Shown here: piece after piece, positions 42,322-51,713 of the stretch
Layout of the letters: each line of letters starts with the position of its first letter
How positions within the stretch are numbered: the stretch's first letter is position 1
Source of the DNA: Ruegeria pomeroyi DSS-3
GTDB lineage: Bacteria > Pseudomonadota > Alphaproteobacteria > Rhodobacterales > Rhodobacteraceae
Direction of reading: 5' to 3'
Assembly (NCBI RefSeq): GCF_000011965.2
Contig: NC_006569.1
Span: 186,001-250,000 of the forward strand
DNA length: 64,000 nt
Program-made: the position numbers and the translations under genes
Notes under the pieces: model-generated
Database searches by the model: none
Seen by the model: only the letters and a program-made list of their open reading frames with translations
Told to the model about the DNA's origin: nothing

Positions 42322-43908
42322 TTATCCGGCGATCGCCTGGATCGGATCTTCGAACCCACGGAAACCCGGCGGGAAACCCGGCCCCGGCGGATGCCATTCC
42401 AGCGGCTGGATGCTCTGCGGGAACCGCAGCAGGTTGATCGGGTCGTATTTGTGCTTGATCAGACGCAACAGCCAATAGGTATCGCCCCAGTATTCATCGG
42501 CAAAGCCGGGATTATCGGGGCTGGGATAGTTCTGATAGCTCTGCCCGGTCCAATGCGGAGCAAAGGCTGCCTCCCAACCCGCGATGAACGCCAGCATGGT
42601 TTCCTTCTCCTGTTCCGTCAGCCAGAACACGTCGAAGAACAGGTCGCAATACACATCCCGGTGAAAGAATGCGTTTTCGCCCTTTGGCATCCGGGCGATC
42701 GCGCCGCCATAGATCTCCATCGCGGCGATCGTATAGGGGCTGGGCGAGGTGCGGAAATAGTCCAGCAGCGCCTTCCAGCCCGCCGCGTCGATCGGCTTGG
42801 CGACATAACGGCTGATCTTTGCCTCTGGCGGCGGCATCGGCGTCATGTCGGCGGGGAATTCCGGTACCTCGTAGGGTTCGCTCAGCAGGATGCGGTTGAG
42901 GTCGATATATTGCTGCGGATCGTAAATCGCCTGCAAGGTCGCGCCCGGCAGCGCCAGCACCGGGGCCAGCTTCTCCTGCAATTCCTCACGGGTGCCGCGA
43001 TACATGCCCCGCATCAGCAGGACCGGTTCCTTGGCCTGCCCCTCGGGCCCCTCGAAGGCCCAGATCATCTGATAGCCCATCGTGTCGGGCGCACCGGTGC
43101 GCATGAAGTTCTCTTGCAGCCAGGCCAGCGAGGTCGCTGTATCCTGCACGCCCGCGTCGGTCTGCATCGACCAGCGCACGGAAAAGCCCGCGAAGGTCGA
43201 GCCGCGATACAGCCGGTACTTGACCCCCAACAGCACGCCAAAGTTGCTGCCGGTGCCGCCGCGCACCGCCCAGAACAGGTCGGGGTTCAGCTCGGCATTG
43301 GCATGCACGATGCGACCGTCGGTCATCATCACGCGGATTTCCTCGACCTGGTCGCAGTTCATGCCGAAGATGCGCGCGGTAAAGCCATAGCCGCCGCCCT
43401 GCATATACCCGCCGACACAGACATCGGGGCAGGCGCCGCCGGGCGTGTGCAGATCATAGGGCAGAAGCTTGGCGTTGAACTTGCCGAAATTGGTGCCCGG
43501 CCCGACCCAGGCGCGCAGCGCCTCGGGGCTGATGCAGACATCGTTCATTCGGCTGACGTCGATCAGGAACCCGTTCTGCGACGAGAAGCCCGCCGTGCTG
43601 TGCCCGCCCGAGCGCACCACGACCGCCATCGACAGCGCCCGCGCCACCCGCAGGCACTCGGCTACGTCGGTCTCGACCTCGCAATAGACGATGACCTGCG
43701 GATAGGCCGAGAACCGGGGGTTCGACAGCATCCGGTCGGTGTCGTATTCGGGATCGCCCGGCAACACCACGGTGCCCAGGATGTTCTTCTGAAGCTCTTC
43801 GGCGTATTTCGGGGGGAGGCCATCGAAATCCGGATCGGTCTTCTGGTTCTGGGCCCAAACTGCGGATCTTTCACGCAAACGTTGCGCACGACTATCATAC
43901 CAAAGCAC
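42322..43908 (-). CDS. FAD-linked oxidase with BBE domain (berberine bridge enzyme type)
   Basis: The 528-residue protein has a PCMH FAD-binding domain with RSGGHSTAGFSS (His for covalent FAD) and TPGGACPDVCVGGYMQGGGYG, where a Cys could make the second flavin bond. The C-terminal BBE region reads NYPSPDNPGF and KHKYDPINLLRFPQS. Such enzymes oxidise sugars, alkaloids or other alcohols with O2. There is no clear signal peptide. The start appears to be GTG at 43908. It is 7 bases upstream of the cyclase gene and co-directional. The substrate is unknown. Confidence 0.87.
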   Translation of the reverse strand: MLWYDSRAQRLRERSAVWAQNQKTDPDFDGLPPKYAEELQKNILGTVVLPGDPEYDTDRMLSNPRFSAYPQVIVYCEVETDVAECLRVARALSMAVVVRSGGHSTAGFSSQNGFLIDVSRMNDVCISPEALRAWVGPGTNFGKFNAKLLPYDLHTPGGACPDVCVGGYMQGGGYGFTARIFGMNCDQVEEIRVMMTDGRIVHANAELNPDLFWAVRGGTGSNFGVLLGVKYRLYRGSTFAGFSVRWSMQTDAGVQDTATSLAWLQENFMRTGAPDTMGYQMIWAFEGPEGQAKEPVLLMRGMYRGTREELQEKLAPVLALPGATLQAIYDPQQYIDLNRILLSEPYEVPEFPADMTPMPPPEAKISRYVAKPIDAAGWKALLDYFRTSPSPYTIAAMEIYGGAIARMPKGENAFFHRDVYCDLFFDVFWLTEQEKETMLAFIAGWEAAFAPHWTGQSYQNYPSPDNPGFADEYWGDTYWLLRLIKHKYDPINLLRFPQSIQPLEWHPPGPGFPPGFRGFEDPIQAIAG

Positions 43909-44028
43909 GGCTATGTCCTAAACTGAGAATATCTGGGGGCATCGTAGAAGAGCGACCCCACACTTTGCAATCGCTTCTCACGTTTAGGTCGAAATTTCTG
44001 ATCCGGCTCGCCTTGGTTGGCGCAAATG

Positions 44029-45333
44029 TCAGAGCCGGTCGCGCAGGCTGAACCACAGCATGGCAAGGATCAAGAGCGGCGTGCGCAGGGCCGGACCGCC
44101 CGGAAACGGGCGCCCCGGAACGCGTGCCATCAGATCAAAGCGTTCGGCCTGTCCGGCGATGGTTTCCGCCGCAATCTGCCCCGCCAGCGTCGCCAGGGCG
44201 ACGCCGTGGCCGGAAAACCCCGACAGGCTCAACACATTGCCCGACAGTCGTTCGAAATGCGGCATCCGGTTCATGGTGATGCCCAGCGTCCCGCCCCAGG
44301 CATGGTCGATGCGCACATCGGCCAGCTGCGGAAAGATTTCCAGCATCGGCTTGCGCACCTTGGCGGCGATGTCGGAGGGAAAGCGATAGCCATAGCTCTC
44401 GGTGCCGCCGAACAGCAGCCGGTGATCGTCGGAGAACCGGAAATAGTTGATCACGAACTTGCTGTCGGCCACCGCATGGTTGTTGCGGATCAGCGCCTCT
44501 TGCCGCTCGGGCCCCAGCGGTTCGGTGGCGATGATATAGTTGTTGATCGGCATGACCCGCGCCGCCACCCGGTCGTCAAGCCGGCCCAGATAGCCGTTGC
44601 AGCCCATCACCACATGGCGCGCTGTGATCTCGGCGTCATCGGTACGCAGAAGCGCCGGATCGCCCTCGGTGAGCGTGCTGACCTTGGAACGCTCGAAGAT
44701 GCGCACACCGGCGGCCACCGCCATCCGTGCCAGGCCCAGGACCAGTTCCAGCGGGTCGATATGGCCCGCATCGTCGTAAATAGAACCGCCGTGATAGGCA
44801 TCCGACGCCACCAGATGCCGCATCTCGTCCCGGTCAAGCGCCCGGATCGCGGTATAGCCGTATTCCTCGTGCATATGGCGCACATAGTCGTGGCTGTGCG
44901 ACACGAAGCGTTCGCGATGATCGGCATGAATGATGCCTGGATGGAAATCGGCATGCACCAGATCCGAGGCCGCCAGGTCGCGCACCAGATCGACTGATTG
45001 CCGTGCCACCTGCCACAGGGCATGGGCATGGTCCCGCCCCAGCATCTTTTCCAGCTCTTGCTGGTCCAGCCGCTGGCCCTGACCGACCTGGCCGCCATTG
45101 CGGCCAGAGGCGCCGAAACCGACCCGCTGCGCCTCGAGCAGGACGACGTCATAACCGCGCTGCGCCAGATGCAGCGCCGCCGACAACCCGGTGAATCCGC
45201 CGCCCACAACGCAGACATCGCAAGTCAGCGCGCCTGCGGCCCGGGGGAACGGGTCCAGCGTGCTTGCATGCGCAGCATAATACGAGGGCGGGTATTGCCC
45301 GGGGCGGTCGTTTACGGTCAGCAGGTCCATCAT
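44029..45333 (-). CDS. FAD-dependent amine oxidoreductase, PuuB/DAO family
   Basis: The 434-residue protein resembles gamma-glutamylputrescine oxidase. It starts MMDLLTVNDRPGQYPPSYYAA, then has the FAD fold CVVGGGFTGLSAALHLAQRG and the family signature GFGASGRNGGQVG. The C-terminal FAD contact is LSLSGFSGHGVALATLAG. It would oxidise a gamma-glutamyl polyamine or related secondary amine. No other polyamine genes lie beside it. The tail ends with a hydrophobic stretch (LRTPLLILAMLWFSLRDRL) that could touch the membrane. Confidence 0.85.
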   Translation of the reverse strand: MMDLLTVNDRPGQYPPSYYAAHASTLDPFPRAAGALTCDVCVVGGGFTGLSAALHLAQRGYDVVLLEAQRVGFGASGRNGGQVGQGQRLDQQELEKMLGRDHAHALWQVARQSVDLVRDLAASDLVHADFHPGIIHADHRERFVSHSHDYVRHMHEEYGYTAIRALDRDEMRHLVASDAYHGGSIYDDAGHIDPLELVLGLARMAVAAGVRIFERSKVSTLTEGDPALLRTDDAEITARHVVMGCNGYLGRLDDRVAARVMPINNYIIATEPLGPERQEALIRNNHAVADSKFVINYFRFSDDHRLLFGGTESYGYRFPSDIAAKVRKPMLEIFPQLADVRIDHAWGGTLGITMNRMPHFERLSGNVLSLSGFSGHGVALATLAGQIAAETIAGQAERFDLMARVPGRPFPGGPALRTPLLILAMLWFSLRDRL

Positions 45334-45415
45334 CTCATCCCCTGTTTCGCCGCCTGCTATAGCAGCAAATCCGGGGGGCTTCCAGATATGATCAAATTTT
45401 TGATCGACCGTTATG

Positions 45416-46255
45416 TCAGCCCGCCGTGCCGATCAGCGCCACCCCTGCCGCCATCAGCGCCGCCGCCCCCAGACGGCGTTTCCAGTTGCCTTCGCCCAGA
45501 AAGACAAAGCCGATCAGCGCTGCGAAGATGACCGAGGTTTCGCGCAGGGCCGAGACCGCGCCGAGGGGGGCGAAGTTCTTCGCATAAAGGACCAGCCCAT
45601 AGGCCGCCATCGACACCAGCCCGCCCAGGATGCCGGTGGCCCAGACCTTTGGCTTCAACCCCGCCAGCGTGCCCCGTTTGCGGATCGCGACAAAGCCCGC
45701 GATGAAGATATGCAGGAACGCCCCCCAGGCCCAATAGGACAGCGTGTTCTGCGACAGCCGCACCCCGATCCCGTCGACCACGGAATAGGCCGAGATACAC
45801 AGGCCCGTGCCCACCGCGAATCCCAGCGCCGCGCGCCCGACCCCGTGGCGCAGCGCAGACCAGCTGCTCAGCTGGATACCAGCGGCAATGGTGGCGATTC
45901 CGACCCAGGCCTGCGCCGGCAGGGTTTCGCCCAGCAACAGCAGCGCCCAAAGCGCCACCAGCGCCGGCACGATGCCGCGCGCGATGGGATAGACCACGCT
46001 CAGATCGCCGTGACGATAGGCCTGCCCCAGCATGTAGTAATAGCCGAAATGGATCACCGTCGAGAGCAGGATATAGGGCAGGCTTTCGGGCGCGGGCAGC
46101 GGCAGCAGCGTGACCATGACCGCGCCCGCCAGCACATGGCCCGAGGCGACAAGGCCCAGCATCGTGGTGCGGTCCGCCGCGCTTTTGACGATTGCGTTCC
46201 AGATCGCGTGCAACAGGGCCGCCGACAGGATGATGGCGACGATGCCCGCCGACAT
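45416..46255 (-). CDS. DMT superfamily (EamA) permease
   Basis: The 279-residue protein has ten hydrophobic helices in two EamA repeats (for example LLHAIWNAIVKSAAD in the first and LGAVSALRETSVIFAALIGFVFLGE in the second), the normal drug/metabolite transporter length. It exports or imports small metabolites; the substrate is not visible. It lies between a DAO gene and a Na/Pi cotransporter, 1 base after the latter's stop, so those two are likely co-transcribed. Confidence 0.88.
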   Translation of the reverse strand: MSAGIVAIILSAALLHAIWNAIVKSAADRTTMLGLVASGHVLAGAVMVTLLPLPAPESLPYILLSTVIHFGYYYMLGQAYRHGDLSVVYPIARGIVPALVALWALLLLGETLPAQAWVGIATIAAGIQLSSWSALRHGVGRAALGFAVGTGLCISAYSVVDGIGVRLSQNTLSYWAWGAFLHIFIAGFVAIRKRGTLAGLKPKVWATGILGGLVSMAAYGLVLYAKNFAPLGAVSALRETSVIFAALIGFVFLGEGNWKRRLGAAALMAAGVALIGTAG

Positions 46256-46256
46256 C

Positions 46257-47939
46257 TCAGTCCTCGTCCTGCGTGGCGGGCAGGGTTTCGATCAGGCGGG
46301 TCTCGAGCAGCTGGCCGTTGGCGTAAAGGATCGGATAGGCCACAGCCGAGATATGGCTGTTGAATTCCCGCAGGGCACGCAGGGTTTCCAGATGGCAGTC
46401 GCTGGTGTCGAAACTCTGCACCTCGCCATTCTGCAACCGCCGGAAATGCCGCTTGCGGCTGCTGCGCTCGGCGCGTTTCAGCTCGGTCTTTTCCAGGCTC
46501 AGCAGACGCGCGCTTTCCAGATCGTCCGAGATCAGCACGTTCGAGGCCAGTTTCATGTTGGCCAGAATGGTTTCGTGCATGTGCTGCAATTCCGACCAGC
46601 CCTCTTTCGAGAACTGGTTGCCGGTCTTGCGCAGATCACCCGCCAGCACACAAAGCCGCCCGGCCACCACATCGCCGGCGGTTTCCAGCCGCACCGCATA
46701 TTCCAGCATGTCACGCGCGCTGCGCGCCGCCTCGCGCCCGATCTGATCGGCGGGCAGCGCGGCGACATAGCGGCGGATGCCCGACAGGCAGGCATTCACC
46801 TCTTTATCCAGCGATTGAACGGCCTTGATCCGGGTCTTGTCGCCATCGCGGTAAAGACCCAGTACCGGGCGGAACATCGCCTCGACCAGATCGGCCATGC
46901 GCAAAAGCTCGCGTTTCAGGCTCGACACCGCCTGCGCCGGACTGCCGATATGGGCGGGGTCCAGGCTTGAGGCCGGGCGCGCCAATGTGTCCGCGTCGAC
47001 CGGCTGCGCCGGGTCCGGCAACAGCCGGGCAAAGGGTGCCGCCAGCAGGTTGCAGAACGGCAGCGCCAGCACCAACAGCGAGGCGTTGAAGGCCAGATGC
47101 GCATAGACCAGCTCCTGCCCGCCATGGGGGCCGGGGGCAAAGCCGTTGCGCAGCGCCAGATTGACAGCAAACAGGCACAGCACCGCCCAGGTGCCGCGCA
47201 GCGCCAGATTGGCGAATGGAATGCGCCGGGCGGGCATGGTCATGCCCCGCGACAGCCAGACCGGAATGAAAGCGCTGCCGAAATTCGCGCCCAACACCAG
47301 TGACAGACCAGCAGAAAAGGGGATCGCGCCGATCTGAACCAGCGTCACGCACATCAGGATCGCCGCGACCGAGGAATGCATGACAAAGGCCAGCGCGCCG
47401 CCCACGATAAAGGCGGTCACATAGTCGCGCGCCAGATAATCTGCGATGGCGGGCAGAAAGGCGCTGTCGCGGATCGGGTCCATCGCCTCGCGCAGGAACC
47501 GCAGCGAGATCAGGATAAAGGCGATGCCCATCAGGATGCGCCCGAACTGACGCGCCTTGCGCTGTTCGGTCTTGACGAACAGCCAGCCGCCCACTGCCAG
47601 CAGCAGCGGTACCAGCCAGTCCAGCCGATAGGACAGGATCTGGATCACCAGTGCGGAGCCCAGATCGCCGCCCAGCACGATCGCCAGCCCCTGACCGAAC
47701 CCCATCAACCCTGCCCCGGCAAAGCCCGAGGTCAGCAGCGCCACCGCGGCCGAGCTTTGCAGCACCACCGCCATGACCAACCCCACCGCCCCGGCCCGCA
47801 TCACGCCGTTATTGCCGGTCATCACCCGCTGAAAGGACGAGCCATAGGCACGCTCGATCCCGGTGCGCACCATCCGCACCGCAAACAGCAGCAGCATCGT
47901 CGCGCCCGCCAGGCTGATCAGAAAGGAAAAGATCGCCAT
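46257..47939 (-). CDS. Na+/phosphate cotransporter family protein with PhoU-like C-terminus
   Basis: The 560-residue protein carries two NptA repeats with the QSS signature (VVLQSSAAVALLTSGFAG, and the second around VMHSSVAAILMCVTLVQ), then a C-terminal helical PhoU-like region from about residue 330 (LKRELLRMADLVEAMFRPVL, ARSARDMLEYAVRLETAGDVV). It should import phosphate with Na+. No phosphate-regulation site was seen in the 220 bases upstream. Confidence 0.9.
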   Translation of the reverse strand: MAIFSFLISLAGATMLLLFAVRMVRTGIERAYGSSFQRVMTGNNGVMRAGAVGLVMAVVLQSSAAVALLTSGFAGAGLMGFGQGLAIVLGGDLGSALVIQILSYRLDWLVPLLLAVGGWLFVKTEQRKARQFGRILMGIAFILISLRFLREAMDPIRDSAFLPAIADYLARDYVTAFIVGGALAFVMHSSVAAILMCVTLVQIGAIPFSAGLSLVLGANFGSAFIPVWLSRGMTMPARRIPFANLALRGTWAVLCLFAVNLALRNGFAPGPHGGQELVYAHLAFNASLLVLALPFCNLLAAPFARLLPDPAQPVDADTLARPASSLDPAHIGSPAQAVSSLKRELLRMADLVEAMFRPVLGLYRDGDKTRIKAVQSLDKEVNACLSGIRRYVAALPADQIGREAARSARDMLEYAVRLETAGDVVAGRLCVLAGDLRKTGNQFSKEGWSELQHMHETILANMKLASNVLISDDLESARLLSLEKTELKRAERSSRKRHFRRLQNGEVQSFDTSDCHLETLRALREFNSHISAVAYPILYANGQLLETRLIETLPATQDED

Positions 47940-48159
47940 GGCTCAGCTTTCGGGGCAGGTCGCGCGGGGGTTCAGGGGGCGGTTCAACGTGGCGGGCTCC
48001 TGTTCTTGTGTCGTTATGGCCCCGCCGCTCTTGGAATGATGTGAGACTCAATTGGCTGGGGTCTTGAATTGACCCAAGCTGCCTCTGTTCGCGCAAACTG
48101 GCAATGGGCAAACCCACAAAACCGGTATTTTTCGGGCAAAGACGGTCACTATCCGGCGA
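47940..48159. other. Intergenic gap between the Na/Pi gene and norF
   Basis: About 220 bases with no gene I can support. A small inverted repeat (GGGTC and GACCC around TTGAATT, near 48058-48074) is present. The gap should hold the Na/Pi promoter and the end of the nor transcript. Confidence 0.5.
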
Positions 48160-48417
48160 TCACAGCAGCGACAGCGCCAGCAACAGCAGCACAAAGCCGG
48201 TCAGGACCGTACCGATGCCGCGCATCCAGGCCGGGCTTTGCCCCAGCTCCAGATAGCGCGACAGGATCAGACGCGCCTTGATCAGCGCCAGGATCAGCAC
48301 GCCCGAGCCGATCAGCGCCTGAGGTACCGGCGCCAGTGTCAAAAGCGCGCCCGCGAGGCTCAACCCCAACAGCGCCAGCCAGGCGCGGCTCAGCGGATCA
48401 CAGAGAAATGCGCGCAT
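48160..48417 (-). CDS. norF: NorF-like small membrane protein (subunit IV type)
   Basis: ATG at 48417 gives 85 residues with about three helices (WLALLGLSLAGALLTLAP, ALIGSGVLILALIKARLIL, GTVLTGFVLLLLALSLL). The layout is that of the prokaryotic oxidase subunit IV/NorF family. It is the last gene of norCBQDEF, 4 bases after norE. NorF is an accessory needed for full NO reductase activity in Paracoccus; its mechanism is unclear. Confidence 0.85.
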   Translation of the reverse strand: MRAFLCDPLSRAWLALLGLSLAGALLTLAPVPQALIGSGVLILALIKARLILSRYLELGQSPAWMRGIGTVLTGFVLLLLALSLL

Positions 48418-48421
48418 ACCC

Positions 48422-48970
48422 TTACCCCGCCAGATAGACGACCGGGTAGAGCAGGACCCAGACCAGATCGACCATATGCCAGAACTGCGCGCCCGCCTCG
48501 ATATTGCGGGGCGCATCGCGCCAGGCCACCAGCAGCAGGATCGCGACCCCGGCCAGCACATGCGCCGCGTGAAACCCGGTCAGCAGATAGTAGAACATGA
48601 AAAACGGATGGGTGTCATAGCTGATCCCCTGGGCCGCCTTGCCGGCAAATTCCGCCCCCTTGATCACCAGGAACAGCGCCCCCAGCCCCGCCGCAAGCAG
48701 CAGGGCCCAACGGGCCCGCGCGCGCCGGCCCGAGCGGCGCCAGCGCAGCGCGCAAGCGGCGAGGAAGCCCGAGGTCACAAGCACCACGGTGTTGAGCGCG
48801 GCCCCCGTGCGGTAAAGATGGTCCTGCGCCTCGGCAAAGCCTGCCGGATCACTCAGCCGTACCGCCAGCAACGCCACCAGCCCGGCGCCGAACACCAAAA
48901 GCTCGGACAGGATCAGAACCCACATCATGAGTTCGCCCGGCAACTCGTCGATCAGCGCGCGCTCGTTCAT
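48422..48970 (-). CDS. norE: NorE, oxidase subunit III-like accessory of NO reductase
   Basis: The 182-residue protein has five helices and subunit III features: MMWVLILSELLVFGAGLVAL, FFMFYYLLTGFHAAHVLAGV and AQFWHMVDLVWVLLYPVVYL. It overlaps norD by 4 bases (ATGA). It is a membrane accessory for cNOR, shorter than oxidase subunit III. Confidence 0.92.
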   Translation of the reverse strand: MNERALIDELPGELMMWVLILSELLVFGAGLVALLAVRLSDPAGFAEAQDHLYRTGAALNTVVLVTSGFLAACALRWRRSGRRARARWALLLAAGLGALFLVIKGAEFAGKAAQGISYDTHPFFMFYYLLTGFHAAHVLAGVAILLLVAWRDAPRNIEAGAQFWHMVDLVWVLLYPVVYLAG

Positions 48971-50889
48971 GCCCCGACCAGTTGCCGATAGATCTGCGGC
49001 AGGGCCAATGTCAGCCGGTTGGGGTCGGGGATCACGGCAAAACCACCCTGTCCGAACATTCGGGGAAACCAGCTTTTGCCGGATTTGTCGATGGTGACAC
49101 CAAATACCGATTGCCCGGCGCGGCGCGCCTCGCGCACTGCCATGGCGGTATCCTCGATGCCGTGGCGACCCTCGTAATGGTCCAGATCGTTGGGCTTGCC
49201 GTCGGTGATCACCAACAGCAGCCGCCGCTTGCGCCCCTGGCCGGCCAGATCGGCCGAGGCATGGCGGATCGCCGCGCCAAGCCGGGTGTAGAAGCCGGGT
49301 CGCAGCGAGGCGATACGGGCCTCGACCTGGGGGCTCATCATCTCGCCGAAGCCCTTGCAGCGCTGCACATAGACCCGCGCGCGCTTCAGCGAGCTGAAAG
49401 CGTGGATGGCGAAATCGTCGCCGCAGGCATCCAGCCCCCAGGCCAGCGCCGCCAGCGCCTCGCGTTCGATATCGATCACCGCGCGGCCCGAGACCGCGCT
49501 TTCTGTCGAGCGCGAAACATCGAGCAGGATCGACACCGCCAGATCGCGCGCCACCGGGCGCGACTGCATCCAGATGCGCTCGCTGCCCTCGCCATTGGCG
49601 AGCCGGTCCAGATGGCCGCGCACGGCGGCCTCGATATCGAGCTGGTCGCCGTCCAGATGGCCGCGCGTCATCATCCGGCCCGGACGCAGCGCCTCGAACT
49701 GGCGCTTGACCGCGCGGATGCGGCGGGCGGTGGCCGGGTCGTGGGTAAAGGCCTCGGCGCCGTCACGGATCTCGGCCTCGGATGTCAGCACATTGACATG
49801 ATCGGTCAGATAGGCGCCGGTTCGCACATCCCATTCGGGATAGAGCACCCGGCCCGACAGCCGCTCGCGATCCACATCCTCGGGTGCAAGATCCAGATGC
49901 AGTTTCAGCCGCGTCGGCGGCGCCTTGGAAATCTGGCCCAGCCCGATCTCGTCCTGATCGTCGGCGGCCTTCTTTGCATTGTCGGGGTCATCGTCATCGA
50001 CCCGGCGGTTGAGGTTCAGGAACTCGGCCCAGCTCAGGATCGCTTCGAACTTGTGCAGGATGAAACTGTCGTGGCGCGCGGCCATGTCGGATTTGCGGCG
50101 CCGGGCGCGGTGGGTCTTTTCGCCCGAGTCCTCGGGCGGCCCCTCGGTATCGCGGCTTTCGGCCTCGTGATGTTCGGACAGGGCCACCGCGCGCAGCTCG
50201 GGCCAGAGCGGCACCGGGCGAAACGGCTGATAGCCGTGCGGGGCGGTGAGGGTCTCGTCCATCGCCTGAAACTGCGCGGCCCGCGCCGAGAGCGGTTGCG
50301 GGTCGCCCAGCATCAGGCGGATCAACTCTTCGACCGCGGCCTCGGCGGGGGGCAGGTTCGGCAGGTCGCGCTGCTGCAACAGACCCTTACAGAGTTCGGC
50401 GTAAAGCGGGCGCAGGCCGGGTGCGTCGGCAAGCGTTGCCGCCACCATCGCCCGTGCCGCTGACAGCGCCCGCAGATCGGCGCGCAGCGGGTCATCCTCT
50501 TCGACACGGGTGCCGGCATGGGCGGCGGCGGCGGCCAGCCAGACATAAAGCGCCCCGTTGGCCGCACGCATCGGGAACACTGCCAGCCGGTCCGGCAGGC
50601 GCAGTACCTCGCCGTCGAAACTGGCGCGTGGCAGCGCCTCGGCCTCGGTGCCCAGGCGGCGGCGCCAGCTCAGCCGGTGGCGCGAGATCTCGGGCGAGAC
50701 CGGGCGCAGCTCGACCCCGGCGCTGCCGCCGAGGCCCCGAAAAAGAACGGCCAGCCGCCCCGCGACCTCTGACAGGTCGACCGCGGCTCCTTCGTGCACC
50801 AATGGTGCGTCGAGACGGCTGGCAAGGCTATGCCACAGTTTCCCGATTGTCTCCTCGGGTTCCCATGGCTCGAAGTCGATCTGAACCAT
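48967..50889 (-). CDS. norD: NorD, von Willebrand A-domain activator of NO reductase
   Basis: The ATG at 50889 (MVQIDFEPWEPEETIG), behind GAGG, gives 640 residues. The C-terminal third is a vWA domain with VSILLDVSRSTES as MIDAS-like motif and LLLVITDGKPNDLDHYEG. NorD works with the MoxR AAA ATPase NorQ to insert non-haem iron into NorB. It lies 8 bases after norQ. Length matches NorD. Confidence 0.95.
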   Translation of the reverse strand: MVQIDFEPWEPEETIGKLWHSLASRLDAPLVHEGAAVDLSEVAGRLAVLFRGLGGSAGVELRPVSPEISRHRLSWRRRLGTEAEALPRASFDGEVLRLPDRLAVFPMRAANGALYVWLAAAAAHAGTRVEEDDPLRADLRALSAARAMVAATLADAPGLRPLYAELCKGLLQQRDLPNLPPAEAAVEELIRLMLGDPQPLSARAAQFQAMDETLTAPHGYQPFRPVPLWPELRAVALSEHHEAESRDTEGPPEDSGEKTHRARRRKSDMAARHDSFILHKFEAILSWAEFLNLNRRVDDDDPDNAKKAADDQDEIGLGQISKAPPTRLKLHLDLAPEDVDRERLSGRVLYPEWDVRTGAYLTDHVNVLTSEAEIRDGAEAFTHDPATARRIRAVKRQFEALRPGRMMTRGHLDGDQLDIEAAVRGHLDRLANGEGSERIWMQSRPVARDLAVSILLDVSRSTESAVSGRAVIDIEREALAALAWGLDACGDDFAIHAFSSLKRARVYVQRCKGFGEMMSPQVEARIASLRPGFYTRLGAAIRHASADLAGQGRKRRLLLVITDGKPNDLDHYEGRHGIEDTAMAVREARRAGQSVFGVTIDKSGKSWFPRMFGQGGFAVIPDPNRLTLALPQIYRQLVGA

Positions 50890-50897
50890 CGCCGGCC

Positions 50898-51713
50898 TCA
50901 CCCAAAGACGGCGGTGGTCAGATCGAGGAGCCCGCGTTTGATATCCTCGTCATCGGTGAGAGGTTCGACCATGGCGGCCAGGATGGCGCGTTCGGTCGGC
51001 ATGCCCTGCGCGATCAGGGTCGCGGCATAGACCACGAGGCGGGTGGAGACCCCCTCCTCCAGATCCTGCCCCTTGAGCCCGCGCAGCTTGCCCGCCAGCC
51101 GGATCAGCGGCTTGCACCGCTCCAGCGGCAGGCCGCTTTCCTGCGACACCACGCGCGCCTCGAGTTCTGGCGCGGGAAAGTCGAATTCCAGCGAGATAAA
51201 GCGCTGCCGGGTCGAGGGTTTCAGGGTCTTGAGGATGTTCTGATAACCCGGGTTGTAGGAGGCCACCAGCATGAAGCCGGGCATGGCCTCCAGCTCTTCG
51301 CCGGTACGGTCGATCGGCAGGATGCGGCGATCGTCGGTCAGCGGGTGCAGCACAACGGTCACGTCCTTGCGCGCCTCGACCACCTCGTCGAGGTAACAGA
51401 TCGCCCCCTCGCGCACCGCGCGGGTCAATGGCCCGTCAACCCAGACCGTCTCGCCGCCCTTGAGCAGGTAGCGCCCGATCAGATCGGCGGCAGCCAGATC
51501 GTCATGGCAGGCCACGGTATAGAGCGGCCGCCCCAGTTTTGCCGCCATATGGGCCACAAACCGGGTCTTTCCGCAGCCGGTCGGCCCCTTCAGCAGAACC
51601 GGCAGGTTGTTGTCATACGCGGCGGTGAAGATATCGCATTCATCGCCCTGTGCGAGGTAGAAGGGGGCGTCTGCCGCCCCCGTTCCCATATGTTTCGATC
51701 CGTCCATCTGCAT
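50898..51713 (-). CDS. norQ: NorQ, MoxR-family AAA ATPase
   Basis: The ATG at 51713 overlaps the norB stop as TGATG and gives 271 residues. Walker A is LLKGPTGCGKTRFV, Walker B AICYLDEVVEARKD, with a sensor and arginine finger in KPSTRQRFISLEF. It assembles with NorD to activate the catalytic NorB subunit. The starts at 51713 and 51707 cannot be separated. Confidence 0.95.
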   Translation of the reverse strand: MQMDGSKHMGTGAADAPFYLAQGDECDIFTAAYDNNLPVLLKGPTGCGKTRFVAHMAAKLGRPLYTVACHDDLAAADLIGRYLLKGGETVWVDGPLTRAVREGAICYLDEVVEARKDVTVVLHPLTDDRRILPIDRTGEELEAMPGFMLVASYNPGYQNILKTLKPSTRQRFISLEFDFPAPELEARVVSQESGLPLERCKPLIRLAGKLRGLKGQDLEEGVSTRLVVYAATLIAQGMPTERAILAAMVEPLTDDEDIKRGLLDLTTAVFG

